Positions 1-6,555 are shown, counted from the stretch's first letter. The stretch: 7,808 nucleotides of DNA from Deltaproteobacteria bacterium (GCA_020056895.1 JAGVGV010000058.1:1-7808); one strand, 5' to 3'. A program made the numbers and translations. The notes: generated by a model from the letters alone, not told the origin.

Positions 1-125
1 ATGTTGGCGGCCTTGTCCGGCGCGTTCTGGGCCAGGGCGGCGTTGGGCGCGTACATCCCCACGGAAAGGCCCAGGACCAAAAGACAGAGTACGCTCCATC
101 GGGTTACGGCGGATTGGATGGACAT
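1..125 (-). CDS. Secreted protein, N-terminal fragment (possible S41 carboxy-terminal processing protease)
   Basis: Only the first 41 codons are inside the window; the gene continues past the left edge. It starts with ATG at 123-125, preceded on its strand by AGGAG (137-141) at 11-base spacing. The start of the protein is a clear Sec signal peptide: a short polar region with one Arg (residues 1-9), a hydrophobic core of Leu, Val and Gly (about 12-23), then a cleavage site of the Ala-Leu-Ala|Gln type near residue 32. The product is therefore exported to the periplasm or anchored there. It lies 39 bases after the envC-like gene and on the same strand, so it is probably the next gene of the ftsEX operon. 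In many Desulfobacterota-like genomes that slot holds an S41 (CtpA-type) protease. No catalytic domain is visible here, so that identity is inference from position only. Confidence 0.7.
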   Translation of the reverse strand, partial: MSIQSAVTRWSVLCLLVLGLSVGMYAPNAALAQNAPDKAAN

Positions 126-164
126 GGTGTTGATTACTCCTGAAAAATCGGGCGCGGGCATGGC

Positions 165-1559
165 TCACGCCGGTGGTCCGCCGGCCATCCAGCCGGCGGG
201 ATCCACGGCCCGTCCTCCGCGCCTGATCTCAAAGTATATTTCTTTTTTCTCGTTTTGGCCACCAGAAGGAGCACGGCCCAAAATCTGACCCTTTTCCACC
301 CACTGCCCCGGCTGGGGCCGGATGCCGGCCAAACCGCCGGTCAGGGTATAATTCCGCCGGCCGTGATCCAAAATCACGATGTTCCCATACCCCTTCAACC
401 ACCCCACATAAAGAACTTCGCCCGGCGCCACGGCCTGGACGGAGTTTCCGGCCTGCGTTTCATATACCACGCCCTGACGGTTCAGGCTTACTCCAAATTC
501 ACCTTTACCCGGTCCGAACCCCGAAACGATCCGGCCGAACACCGGACTGAGCAACCGGCCTTTTTGCGCTTCGAACTCCGGCCAGGACCGGGAAGCCTTG
601 GATGACGCCGGTTCGGAGCCGGCGGACGGCGAAGACGGAGGGTTTGGATTCAAGGCCGCTGAAGCGGGGTTATCCGGCGGGGGCGGTTTGGAGCCATCGC
701 CTGGCGGCCGCTTTTCTTCCGAGGGCGAAGACACTCCGGGCTTCGACGAGGATTCCGCCGGCTTGGTCGTTCCGGCCTGAGGCGGCGTTTTGGACGACGT
801 GTCGGTTTTTTTGGATGCGGCCGTTGGCGGGGGTTCCGCCGGTTTCGGGGCCTTCGAATCCCCGGCCTCGGCTTCCGCGTCCCCAATGGCCTGGCGGATG
901 GTCTTTTGGCGGCGTTCCTCTTCGAGCTTCAAGTAGGTAAGGTACACTTCCTTCCGTTCATGCACCTTTATCAAAAGGCCGGTCATGCGCCGCCGGGCCC
1001 GCGAACGGTCGTCCATCCGCGCCGCCAGGTCCATTTTTAGCTGGTACAGCCTGGTCTGGTCGGCCCGGACCTGATCCTGGCGGATTTTGGCGGTGGTGGT
1101 CCGCTGCTGGTATTCTCTCAACACGGTTTCGTCTTTTTTCAAAATCCGCGTCAAATACCGGTATCGCTGGACCATATCGACCACGGATTCCGATTTGACC
1201 AGAACGGCCAGAAAGCCGCCATCGCGCAGCCGGTAAATGGCCCGAAGCCGGGCGGAAAGAAATTTTTTCTGGTTCCGGGTCCGCCCCTCCAGTTCCACGA
1301 TCTCCTTTTCTCCGGCTTGGAGCCGCGTCTTGGCGGCCAAGGCTTCCTCTTCCAGTTCGGCCAGCCGGTTTTCGGTTTCAGCCAGACTTTTTTCCAGTTC
1401 GTCCAGTTCGGTCAACAGCCGCCGTTCCTCGGATTCCAGGGCGCCCAGTTGGCTTTCGGCCGTTGATCCGGACGATGGCGGCGCCGGTTGAGCCGCGCCC
1501 AAACGGTTCCAGGTCAGAATCAAAACCAGCAGCCCAATCAGAATCCAGGCCCGTTTCAT
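165..1559 (-). CDS. envC: EnvC-like murein hydrolase activator (degenerate LytM/M23 domain)
   Basis: A 464-residue periplasmic protein. Residues 1-23 form a signal peptide (MKRA, then a Leu/Ile/Val-rich core, ending near Ala-Ala-Gln). Residues about 35-230 are a charged coiled coil rich in Glu, Leu and Arg, as in EnvC, where this region docks to FtsX. Residues about 231-330 are a low-complexity Pro/Ser/Lys/Thr linker. Residues about 335-458 are a LytM (M23) fold. The M23 zinc-ligand positions are all replaced: Arg361 and Val365 stand where HxxxD should be, Gly409 replaces the His of the YAHL motif, and Glu440/Tyr442 replace the final HxH (KEIYFEI). It should therefore activate amidases rather than cut peptidoglycan itself. 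The ATG overlaps the ftsX stop as ATGA, indicating coupled translation. E. coli EnvC is similar in plan but lacks such a long linker. The family and role are secure; the partner amidase is not in the window. Confidence 0.88.
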   Translation of the reverse strand: MKRAWILIGLLVLILTWNRLGAAQPAPPSSGSTAESQLGALESEERRLLTELDELEKSLAETENRLAELEEEALAAKTRLQAGEKEIVELEGRTRNQKKFLSARLRAIYRLRDGGFLAVLVKSESVVDMVQRYRYLTRILKKDETVLREYQQRTTTAKIRQDQVRADQTRLYQLKMDLAARMDDRSRARRRMTGLLIKVHERKEVYLTYLKLEEERRQKTIRQAIGDAEAEAGDSKAPKPAEPPPTAASKKTDTSSKTPPQAGTTKPAESSSKPGVSSPSEEKRPPGDGSKPPPPDNPASAALNPNPPSSPSAGSEPASSKASRSWPEFEAQKGRLLSPVFGRIVSGFGPGKGEFGVSLNRQGVVYETQAGNSVQAVAPGEVLYVGWLKGYGNIVILDHGRRNYTLTGGLAGIRPQPGQWVEKGQILGRAPSGGQNEKKEIYFEIRRGGRAVDPAGWMAGGPPA

Positions 1560-2452
1560 AGGCCCACCCGCCGGCTTAAGGAAAGAAAACTACCCAAAAA
1601 GCCCAGTAAACCGCCCACCAACACCAGCCCCAGGCTCCAGGATAAAGGCAGAAACACCAGCCGGATCAACGACAGCCCCAACGGCAGTTGAATCTGGGTG
1701 GCCAGCATCAGGTGCCCCGAGGCCAAACCCGACAGCGCCAGCAGGCCGCCCAAGAGCCCCTGGAATACCCCTTCCAGAATGAACGGAGTGCGAACGAAGG
1801 ATTCGGTGGCGCCCATCAGCCGCAAAATATACAGTTCGTCCCGGCGGGCCACCACGGTCAGCCGGATGGTCCCGGCGATGATGAACACAATGGCCAGGAA
1901 AAGCAGGCCGCCCATCACCAGCCCGCCCACGTTCACGAAGCGGACCAGGGCTTTGAGCTTATCGGCCCAATCCCAGGCGAAACTGACGTCGTCCACTCCG
2001 GGCAGAGCGGACAACCGGGCGGTCAGTTCGGGCAGCCGGCGGCGGTCCAGGTCCGGAGCCAGGATCAGTTCCAACGAAGCGGGCAAGGGGTTTTCGTCCA
2101 GGCCGTCGAGCAGCCCGGACTGGTTGCCCAGCCGGTTCCGAAGGTCCGCCAGGGCCTGTTCCTTGGTAACCAGGGTGACCGACCGGGCTCCGGGAATCTC
2201 GGACACCTTCCGCCGGGTTTCTTCAATGTCCCGGGGCGCCAGGCCGTCTTTCAGGTAAATGGAAAACGACAACGCCTGAGTGGACGACACCACCACCCGT
2301 TCCAGATTCACGTGAAGAAAAGCGAAGGCGCCCAGGATCATCAACGCCAGACCGATGGTCAACACGGCCACCAGATTGAGCGCCAGGTTCCGCCGGAGCC
2401 CTTCCAACGCGGTTTTAAGGTAATAGACTGGCCAACGGGCAAAGCGGCTCAC
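1556..2452 (-). CDS. ftsX: Cell division ABC-type membrane protein FtsX
   Basis: A 298-residue inner-membrane protein with the FtsX plan. A cytoplasmic N-terminus leads to TM1 (about 26-48). A large periplasmic domain follows (about 50-170) with the family's NPLP motif at 121-124. TM2 is at about 176-200, then a cytoplasmic segment RRDELYILRLMGAT (203-216) that in the family contacts the ATPase FtsE. TM3 (about 226-248) and TM4 (about 264-292) follow. FtsX does not transport a substrate. It relays ATP hydrolysis by FtsE to the periplasm, where its extracytoplasmic domain holds the coiled coil of EnvC. The start is GTG at 2450-2452, overlapping the ftsE stop as GTGA; the stop overlaps the next ATG as ATGA. 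All three genes are thus likely made together at matched levels. Confidence 0.95.
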   Translation of the reverse strand: MSRFARWPVYYLKTALEGLRRNLALNLVAVLTIGLALMILGAFAFLHVNLERVVVSSTQALSFSIYLKDGLAPRDIEETRRKVSEIPGARSVTLVTKEQALADLRNRLGNQSGLLDGLDENPLPASLELILAPDLDRRRLPELTARLSALPGVDDVSFAWDWADKLKALVRFVNVGGLVMGGLLFLAIVFIIAGTIRLTVVARRDELYILRLMGATESFVRTPFILEGVFQGLLGGLLALSGLASGHLMLATQIQLPLGLSLIRLVFLPLSWSLGLVLVGGLLGFLGSFLSLSRRVGL

Positions 2453-3099
2453 GACACCACCCGCCCCTGTTCCAGGCGGATTACGCGATGATCCCTGGAT
2501 TCAAGGATATCCCGGCTGTGAGTGGCCATCATGACCGTGGCGCCGGAAGCGTTGACTTCCTCGAGCAGTTCCAAAATATCCATGGTCAGGTCCAGGTCCA
2601 GGTTGCCGGTGGGTTCATCCGCCAGAACCAGAGCCGGATCGCCGGCAATGGCCCGGGCAATGGCCACTCGCTGCTGTTCGCCGCCGGAAAGTTCCAGGGG
2701 AAAGGCGTTTTCGCGGCCGGAAAGGCCCACCCGCTTCAACACGTGCCGGACCTTTTTTCCCACCACCGCCGACGGCACGCCGTCGATTTCCAGCCGCAAG
2801 GCCACATTCTGGAACACCGTGCGCGAAGGAAGCAGCTTGAAATCCTGAAACACCACGCCGATGGACCGGCGGAGGGCGGGAATAAGCCGGGCCGGCATCC
2901 GCCTTAAGTTCTGCCGGCCCACCAGAATCTGGCCTTCGAATTCCCGTTCTTCCGCCGTGATCAGGCGAATCACGGTGGATTTGCCCGCGCCGCTGGGGCC
3001 GGCCACGAAAACCATTTCGCCCGTTTCCACTTCCAGGGTCACGCCCTGAAGAGCGATATGGCCGCCGTACCGTTTGGTGACGTTGAACATGCGGATCAT
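2449..3099 (-). CDS. ftsE: Cell division ATP-binding protein FtsE
   Basis: A 216-residue ABC ATPase, the usual length for FtsE. All nucleotide-binding motifs are intact: Walker A GPSGAGKST (34-42), Q-loop Gln85 in VFQDFKLL, signature LSGGEQQR (137-144), Walker B VLADE (158-162) followed by a D-loop, and H-loop His194 in MATHS. It binds ATP at the inner membrane with FtsX and drives conformational signalling to EnvC during septation. I chose the ATG at 3097-3099 because MIRMFNVTKRYGG aligns with the beginning of known FtsE proteins. The open frame extends 19 codons further to a GTG at 3156, but those residues are Arg/Pro-rich and unlike FtsE. The only Shine-Dalgarno-like stretch for the ATG (GGGGGA, 3115-3120) is weak, at about 15-base spacing. 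It is the first gene of the operon. Confidence 0.95.
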   Translation of the reverse strand: MIRMFNVTKRYGGHIALQGVTLEVETGEMVFVAGPSGAGKSTVIRLITAEEREFEGQILVGRQNLRRMPARLIPALRRSIGVVFQDFKLLPSRTVFQNVALRLEIDGVPSAVVGKKVRHVLKRVGLSGRENAFPLELSGGEQQRVAIARAIAGDPALVLADEPTGNLDLDLTMDILELLEEVNASGATVMMATHSRDILESRDHRVIRLEQGRVVS

Positions 3100-3207
3100 C
3101 GGGTCGTCGAATCGTCCCCCGGGTTCCCGGATGCCTCGCGCCCTCCGGGGAATCACCTACGTCAGATCATGGCCGAACGAGCGGTTCGGTCCCGGACCCG
3201 GGTGGCC

Positions 3208-3258
3208 AAGGTTTTAAGCCGAGGAAATACGCTTAGGTATTTCAATGACTTAAAAACC
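3208..3258. repeat. Nested inverted repeat in the ftsE leader
   Basis: Two inverted repeats share one centre. The inner one is a perfect 7-base pair of arms, GAAATAC (3224-3230) and GTATTTC (3237-3243), separated by GCTTAG. The outer arms are GGTTTTAAG (3210-3218) and CTTAAAAACC (3249-3258), matching except for one extra A. The element is AT-richer than its surroundings and lies about 110-160 bases upstream of the ftsE ATG, within the probable transcribed leader if the promoter at 3320-3348 is right. It could be a regulator binding site on DNA or a hairpin in the leader RNA. Neither role is proved by sequence alone. Confidence 0.45.
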
Positions 3259-3319
3259 AAGCCGGACGGATGGCCGGGGCGGAACGGCAACGTTGCGTTT
3301 GCCGCTAACAAGGCGATTT

Positions 3320-3348
3320 ACAATAACATATTGAATATATCCCCGCAA
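3320..3348 (-). promoter_or_regulatory. Candidate promoter for the ftsE-ftsX-envC operon
   Basis: On the minus strand a TTGCGG (-35-like, 3343-3348) is followed after exactly 17 bases by TATTGT (-10-like, 3320-3325). This lies in the only strongly AT-rich patch of the divergent intergenic region. Matches to the sigma-70 consensus are partial (3 of 6 and 4 of 6), so the call rests mainly on spacing, AT content and location. A start here would give ftsE a leader of roughly 210 bases containing the nested inverted repeat. Confidence 0.3.
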
Positions 3349-3379
3349 GTGCCCCCCAGACCCATCTTCCGGTACCACC

Positions 3380-3408
3380 TTGTCAAGGCCCAGCCGCTCA
3401 TGTTACCC
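3380..3408 (+). promoter_or_regulatory. Candidate promoter for the dolP-like gene
   Basis: TTGTCA (3380-3385) is a 5 of 6 match to a sigma-70 -35 box. It is followed at 15-17 bases by weak -10 candidates, TGTTAC (3401-3406) or TTACCC (3403-3408). It would start transcription some 25-30 bases before the plus-strand gene at 3441. The -35 lies in the 11-base palindrome CCTTGTCAAGG (3379-3389), which also presents a perfect TTGACA on the opposite strand (3381-3386). That box has no good -10 at the right distance. Confidence 0.35.
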
Positions 3409-3424
3409 TGGATCATTCCCAAGA

Positions 3425-3435
3425 GGGGAGGAGGA
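3425..3435 (+). promoter_or_regulatory. Strong ribosome binding site of the dolP-like gene
   Basis: GGGGAGGAGGA ends five bases before the ATG at 3441. It is nearly a full complement of the 16S rRNA 3' end, the best Shine-Dalgarno sequence in the window, and it fixes the start of the downstream gene. It predicts high translation of this envelope protein. Confidence 0.8.
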
Positions 3436-3440
3436 CCAAT

Positions 3441-4196
3441 ATGACCCGTATCCAGCTCATCGCCTTGTGGGGCCTTCTGGCCATGGCTCTGACCGCCAAC
3501 ACGGGTTGCATGACCACGGCGTACGGCGCGGCCATGGACAAGCGGTCCGTGGAAACCCAGCTTGAAGACAAAACCATCGCCACCTCGATCAAAACCCAGC
3601 TTATGGAGGACGTGGGGTTGAAAAAGGGCGGCCTGGATTTTTCCGTGTATTGCTATAACGGCAACGTGTTCCTGGTGGGCGAAGTAGCCGGTCCGGAAGA
3701 CCGGGAGCACGTCCTGGCCTCCACCCGGCGGGTCGGCGGATTCCGGTCCATTCATACCTATATGCTTTTAAAAAGCCAGGGCAGTTCGGGAAGCATAGGG
3801 TCCGGCACGGTCATCGCCACCAAACTCCGGGCCAAATTCATCGGCGATACCAGTTTGATCTCATCCCGGATCGATACCGAAGTGGTACGGGGCCACGTGG
3901 TGCTCCTGGGCGTGGTGGCGGGCGAGGATGAAATTGCCAATGCCGTGGAACACGCCAAGGCGGTGGAAGGCGTTCGGCGAGTAAAAAGCTTTTTGTTCAC
4001 CTTGAAAAATCCGCCGCCGTTGGAAGACAGCGGCGGGATTCAGGACAATGCCGACCCGCCCGCCGAAGGGACCACGGAACCGGGGGTTCAGCCCGGCGCG
4101 GAACCGGGAACCGAACCGACTTCGGGCCCGGGCGTCACCGAGGAACCGATCACGCCGACCTCGAACCCGTCCGGCGCCCAGCCGCCAACCCAATAA
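3441..4196 (+). CDS. dolP: DolP-like dual BON-domain envelope protein (probable lipoprotein)
   Basis: A 251-residue exported protein. Residues 1-22 are a signal peptide ending ...LTANTG before Cys23, so it is probably a lipoprotein, although Asn20 at the -3 position makes the lipobox non-standard. After a short region comes DKRSVETQLEDKT (33-45), very close to the DPRSVGTQVDDGT of E. coli DolP (YraP). Two BON domains follow (about 41-112 and 120-190), each with the typical Gly-x-Val-x-Leu-x-Gly strand (GNVFLVG at 74-80, GHVVLLG at 151-157). The last 60 residues are a Pro/Glu/Gly/Thr tail absent from E. coli DolP. In E. coli the protein binds anionic phospholipid at the division site, keeps the outer membrane intact and affects NlpD-dependent amidase activation. 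The gene is divergent from ftsEX-envC, consistent with such a role. Family call firm; orthology with dolP likely. Confidence 0.8.
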   Translation: MTRIQLIALWGLLAMALTANTGCMTTAYGAAMDKRSVETQLEDKTIATSIKTQLMEDVGLKKGGLDFSVYCYNGNVFLVGEVAGPEDREHVLASTRRVGGFRSIHTYMLLKSQGSSGSIGSGTVIATKLRAKFIGDTSLISSRIDTEVVRGHVVLLGVVAGEDEIANAVEHAKAVEGVRRVKSFLFTLKNPPPLEDSGGIQDNADPPAEGTTEPGVQPGAEPGTEPTSGPGVTEEPITPTSNPSGAQPPTQ

Positions 4197-4204
4197 TTCT
4201 CCAT

Positions 4205-4249
4205 CGAAAAACAACGGGGCGCTTCCGGCTTGGATCGGAAACGCCCCGT
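4205..4249 (-). terminator. Rho-independent terminator of the radical SAM/methyltransferase unit
   Basis: Two 14-base arms, ACGGGGCGCTTCCG (4214-4227) and CGGAAACGCCCCGT (4236-4249), pair along their whole length apart from one wobble position, around an 8-base loop. On the minus strand the hairpin is followed at once by TGTTTTTC (4206-4213 read in reverse), a proper U-tract. It therefore terminates transcription coming from 4281. On the plus strand the same hairpin lies 17 bases after the dolP-like stop but has no U-tract, so it may stop that message weakly or just protect its 3' end. Confidence 0.85.
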
Positions 4250-4280
4250 ATCCTGAATGGGTCGTCGGGCGATGAAGGGC

Positions 4281-4931
4281 TTACCGGTCGGTTGAAGGAC
4301 CCCGCCTCAGTACGCCCAGAGTGCGGGTGCGGGGAAGTTCCTCGAAAAGGCCCGAAGCCAGGGCCAGTTTGTACACTTCAAACGGGGCCTGACCGCCTTC
4401 GCTGGGGTTTTCGAACAGATCGTGGATCAACAGGTACCCGCCGATTTTCAGGTGGCCCGCCCAAAGATTGTAATCGAGATACGCGGTTTCAAAGGCGTGG
4501 CCGCCGTCGATGAACACCAGCCCCAGGGGCGTGGCCCAGGCTCGGGCCGCTGTTTCGGACCGGCAGACCAGGGGGACAACGGTGTTTTCGAGCCCGGCCC
4601 GGCCCAACGTCCGACGGAAATGGGGCAGGGTGTCCATACCGGTCCCCGCCGCGTCCACAAGGTCCGGATCGTGGTATTCCTGGCCCGGCTGCTGTTCCTC
4701 GGACCCCCGGTGATGATCCACGGAATAGAGAATCCCGCCCCTTAGACGGAAAGCCGTTCCCAGGTATATGGACGACTTGCCGCAATAACTGCCGATCTCG
4801 AGACCCGGGCCAATGGCGGCCGCGTCGAAAGCCACGTCGTACAGCCGCCGGCCCTCTTCGGGGTCCATGAAGCCCTTGACTTCATCGATGAGCTTCCAGT
4901 CCAAGGGAATATCCGCCGCGCCCACGCCCAT
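4281..4931 (-). CDS. Class I SAM-dependent methyltransferase (Methyltransf_24-like)
   Basis: A 216-residue soluble protein with a Rossmann methyltransferase fold. Motif I, which binds SAM, is GLEIGSYCGKSS (43-54). An acidic end of strand 2 follows in YSVDHH (69-74), then FIDGGHAFE (140-148), the post-motif typical of Methyltransf_24 and cephalosporin-hydroxylase-like enzymes. GGYLLIHDL (164-172) comes after. The His/Asp residues in these motifs may hold a metal, as in related enzymes; that is inference. A longer reading starts at the ATG 4935-4937, but the AGAGGA box touches that codon directly, while it sits at the ideal six bases from the ATG at 4929-4931, which I prefer. The ribosome site overlaps the stop of the radical SAM gene, so translation is coupled and the two enzymes likely act in one pathway. 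Substrate unknown. Confidence 0.85.
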   Translation of the reverse strand: MGVGAADIPLDWKLIDEVKGFMDPEEGRRLYDVAFDAAAIGPGLEIGSYCGKSSIYLGTAFRLRGGILYSVDHHRGSEEQQPGQEYHDPDLVDAAGTGMDTLPHFRRTLGRAGLENTVVPLVCRSETAARAWATPLGLVFIDGGHAFETAYLDYNLWAGHLKIGGYLLIHDLFENPSEGGQAPFEVYKLALASGLFEELPRTRTLGVLRRGPSTDR

Positions 4932-4937
4932 GTCCAT

Positions 4938-4943
4938 TCCTCT
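4938..4943 (-). promoter_or_regulatory. Ribosome binding site deciding the methyltransferase start
   Basis: AGAGGA on the minus strand shares its first two bases with the TAG stop of the radical SAM gene. It lies directly against one ATG (4935-4937) and six bases from a second (4929-4931). The spacing favours the second, removing two residues from the longest reading. Confidence 0.65.
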
Positions 4944-6537
4944 ATTGGCTCAGAAAATCGTTCCATTCCCAGCGGAAAAAGCCGTTGTCCCGCACCCGCC
5001 GGAGGTCTCCCCGCCGGGCCACGCCGGCCAGAATGTCCAGCACCTTGTCCACGGGCTTGCCCTTTTCCTGGGCTACTCGAACGGCCAGAGCCTTGAGCGC
5101 CGCGTCTTCGGCATCCAGGTCCGGTCCGGTCGCGGCGCCCAGCCGGTCCAGGGATTCGTCCATCATCAGATCGTATAACAGGAGGACCCGTTCGAGGTTC
5201 ACCAGGGGGAAGGCTTCGGCTTCATCCGCCAGCCCCTTTTCCATCCGGTCCCGTACGTAATCCAGATACAGATTGAATCGGTTTTCCCAGTCGATAACCA
5301 CGTTGTCCAGCATTTCCCGGGAAACGGCGGCTGTTTGGACAATGGCCCGGTTGGCGTGGTATTCGGCCCAGTCGTTGGTCAGAATCTGAAGACCGTAATC
5401 GGCCGCGTCTTCCCGGACCTTGGTGCCGGGAAAGGGAGCCAGCAGATGGAAGCCGTGGGACACCCCGAGTTCCTTAAGCTTTTCACCAAAGGCGATGGTT
5501 TCGGCCATGGTTTCGGGGGTTTCGCCCGGCAGCCCCAGAATGAACGAAGCGTGGGGCAGAATACCGGCGCCGGCGCACATCCGAACGGCGGTTTCCACCT
5601 GTTCCAGAGTAATACCCTTGCGAATGGTCTTCATGATCTGGGCATTGCCCGTTTCCACGCCGAAACTGATGGCCGAGCACCCGGCTTCCTTCATCCGGGC
5701 CAACAGCGACGGGGATACGGTGTCCACGCGGGAAAAAGAGGTCCATTTGACCTTCAGGCCCCGCCTGAGAATCTCATCGCAGACCGCCAGGCAGCGGTCC
5801 TTCTTGGCGGTGAACAGATCGTCGGCCACGTTCACCTGGATGAACCCCAGGCCGGCCAGGTATTCCAGTTCGTCCACCACTCGGATGGGGTCGCGGTACC
5901 GCACCTGAGCCCCCACCATCCGGCGGCCCACGCAAAAGATGCATTTGTGGGGGCAGCCCCGGCTGGTGGTCATGCTGATGGCCAGGCCCAAAGCCCGGTA
6001 CCGGCCCAAAGGCAACAGATGCCGCGCCGGCATGGGGAGCTGGTCCACGTTGATCCCGGGATGCCGAAAGCCGTTGAGCACCACTTCATCGCCCCGCCGG
6101 TGCACCAGCCCCTGGATTTTATCCAGGCCGTTGGTCGTCCGGCCCATGGCCTCGGTCAGCTCCACCACGGCCTCTTCGCCTTCGCCCATGATGATGAAAT
6201 CCAGCTCGGGCAAGGTATCCATGGTTTCCATGGGCGCGAAGGACACATGAGGCCCGCCCATGACGGTCCGGATTTCGGGAGCGATCTTCTTGACGTCCCG
6301 GATCACCTTGGCCGCTTCGGGAAAGGTCATGGTCACGGACGTGGCGCCCACGATATCGGGCTTGAAATCGTTCAGGACCCGTTCCAGGCGAGCGGGGCTG
6401 TACGGATAGACGACCAGATCGAGAAAACGGACCTCGACGCCGGCCCGTTCGAGGGCCGCGGCCAGATAGGCCAGCCCGAGAGGCGGTGACGGCGTTTCGG
6501 AAAGCGGATAAAACGGATTGACGAGCAGAAAACGCAT
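4942..6537 (-). CDS. B12-binding-domain radical SAM protein
   Basis: A 531-residue cytosolic enzyme. Residues 1-140 form a cobalamin-binding-type Rossmann domain: MRFLLVNPFYP start, PPLGLAYLAAALERAG (18-33), DIVGATSVTMTFPEA (61-75), GGPH (94-97) and IIMGEGEEA (115-123). A radical SAM barrel follows, with the cluster ligands Cys195, Cys199 and Cys202 in CPHKCIFC. Later barrel signatures are FGVETGN (292-298) and FILGLPGET (332-340). About 120 C-terminal residues form a helical extension I do not recognise. Family members use a 4Fe-4S cluster, SAM and often cobalamin for methylations or ring rearrangements of lipids, tetrapyrroles or natural products; the reaction here cannot be read. The frame stays open to a TTG at 6654, but the family N-terminus begins at the ATG 6535-6537 and the TTG lies in a promoter box. 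The start has no strong Shine-Dalgarno. It is co-transcribed with the downstream methyltransferase. Confidence 0.9.
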   Translation of the reverse strand: MRFLLVNPFYPLSETPSPPLGLAYLAAALERAGVEVRFLDLVVYPYSPARLERVLNDFKPDIVGATSVTMTFPEAAKVIRDVKKIAPEIRTVMGGPHVSFAPMETMDTLPELDFIIMGEGEEAVVELTEAMGRTTNGLDKIQGLVHRRGDEVVLNGFRHPGINVDQLPMPARHLLPLGRYRALGLAISMTTSRGCPHKCIFCVGRRMVGAQVRYRDPIRVVDELEYLAGLGFIQVNVADDLFTAKKDRCLAVCDEILRRGLKVKWTSFSRVDTVSPSLLARMKEAGCSAISFGVETGNAQIMKTIRKGITLEQVETAVRMCAGAGILPHASFILGLPGETPETMAETIAFGEKLKELGVSHGFHLLAPFPGTKVREDAADYGLQILTNDWAEYHANRAIVQTAAVSREMLDNVVIDWENRFNLYLDYVRDRMEKGLADEAEAFPLVNLERVLLLYDLMMDESLDRLGAATGPDLDAEDAALKALAVRVAQEKGKPVDKVLDILAGVARRGDLRRVRDNGFFRWEWNDFLSQ

Positions 6538-6555
6538 GGCTGGAATCCCGGGTAT

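Noticed and set aside
1688..2491. Long plus-strand frame opposite ftsX
   Set aside because: It is the mirror of a certain ftsX gene. Its product is Gln/Gly/His-rich with no domain, as expected from GC-rich antisense reading.
2583..2606. Short tandem GGTCCA repeat inside ftsE
   Set aside because: It simply encodes the Asp-Leu-Asp-Leu stretch after the Walker B motif; no sign of a separate element.
3100..3156. A 19-codon N-terminal extension of FtsE from a GTG start
   Set aside because: The extension is Arg/Pro-rich, unlike any FtsE beginning, and no ribosome site precedes the GTG, whereas the ATG at 3099 gives the normal family N-terminus.
3335..3370. Possible sigma-54 promoter upstream of ftsE
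   Set aside because: A GG...GC pair is present on the minus strand (G-run followed by CACTTGC), but the spacing is one base short and the -24 element does not match.
3318..3403. A small minus-strand reading frame (27 codons from an ATG at 3403) upstream of ftsE
   Set aside because: It lies over the promoter candidates, has only a weak ribosome site, and its product resembles nothing; probably chance.
4214..4249. Hairpin as an intrinsic terminator of the plus-strand dolP-like gene
   Set aside because: The hairpin has no U-tract on that strand; the full terminator signature exists only in the minus direction.
5335..6489. 384-codon plus-strand frame opposite the radical SAM gene
   Set aside because: Long only because of GC-rich codon bias on the other strand; the composition (Gly, His, Gln, Pro) is typical of an antisense shadow, and the opposite gene has intact catalytic motifs.
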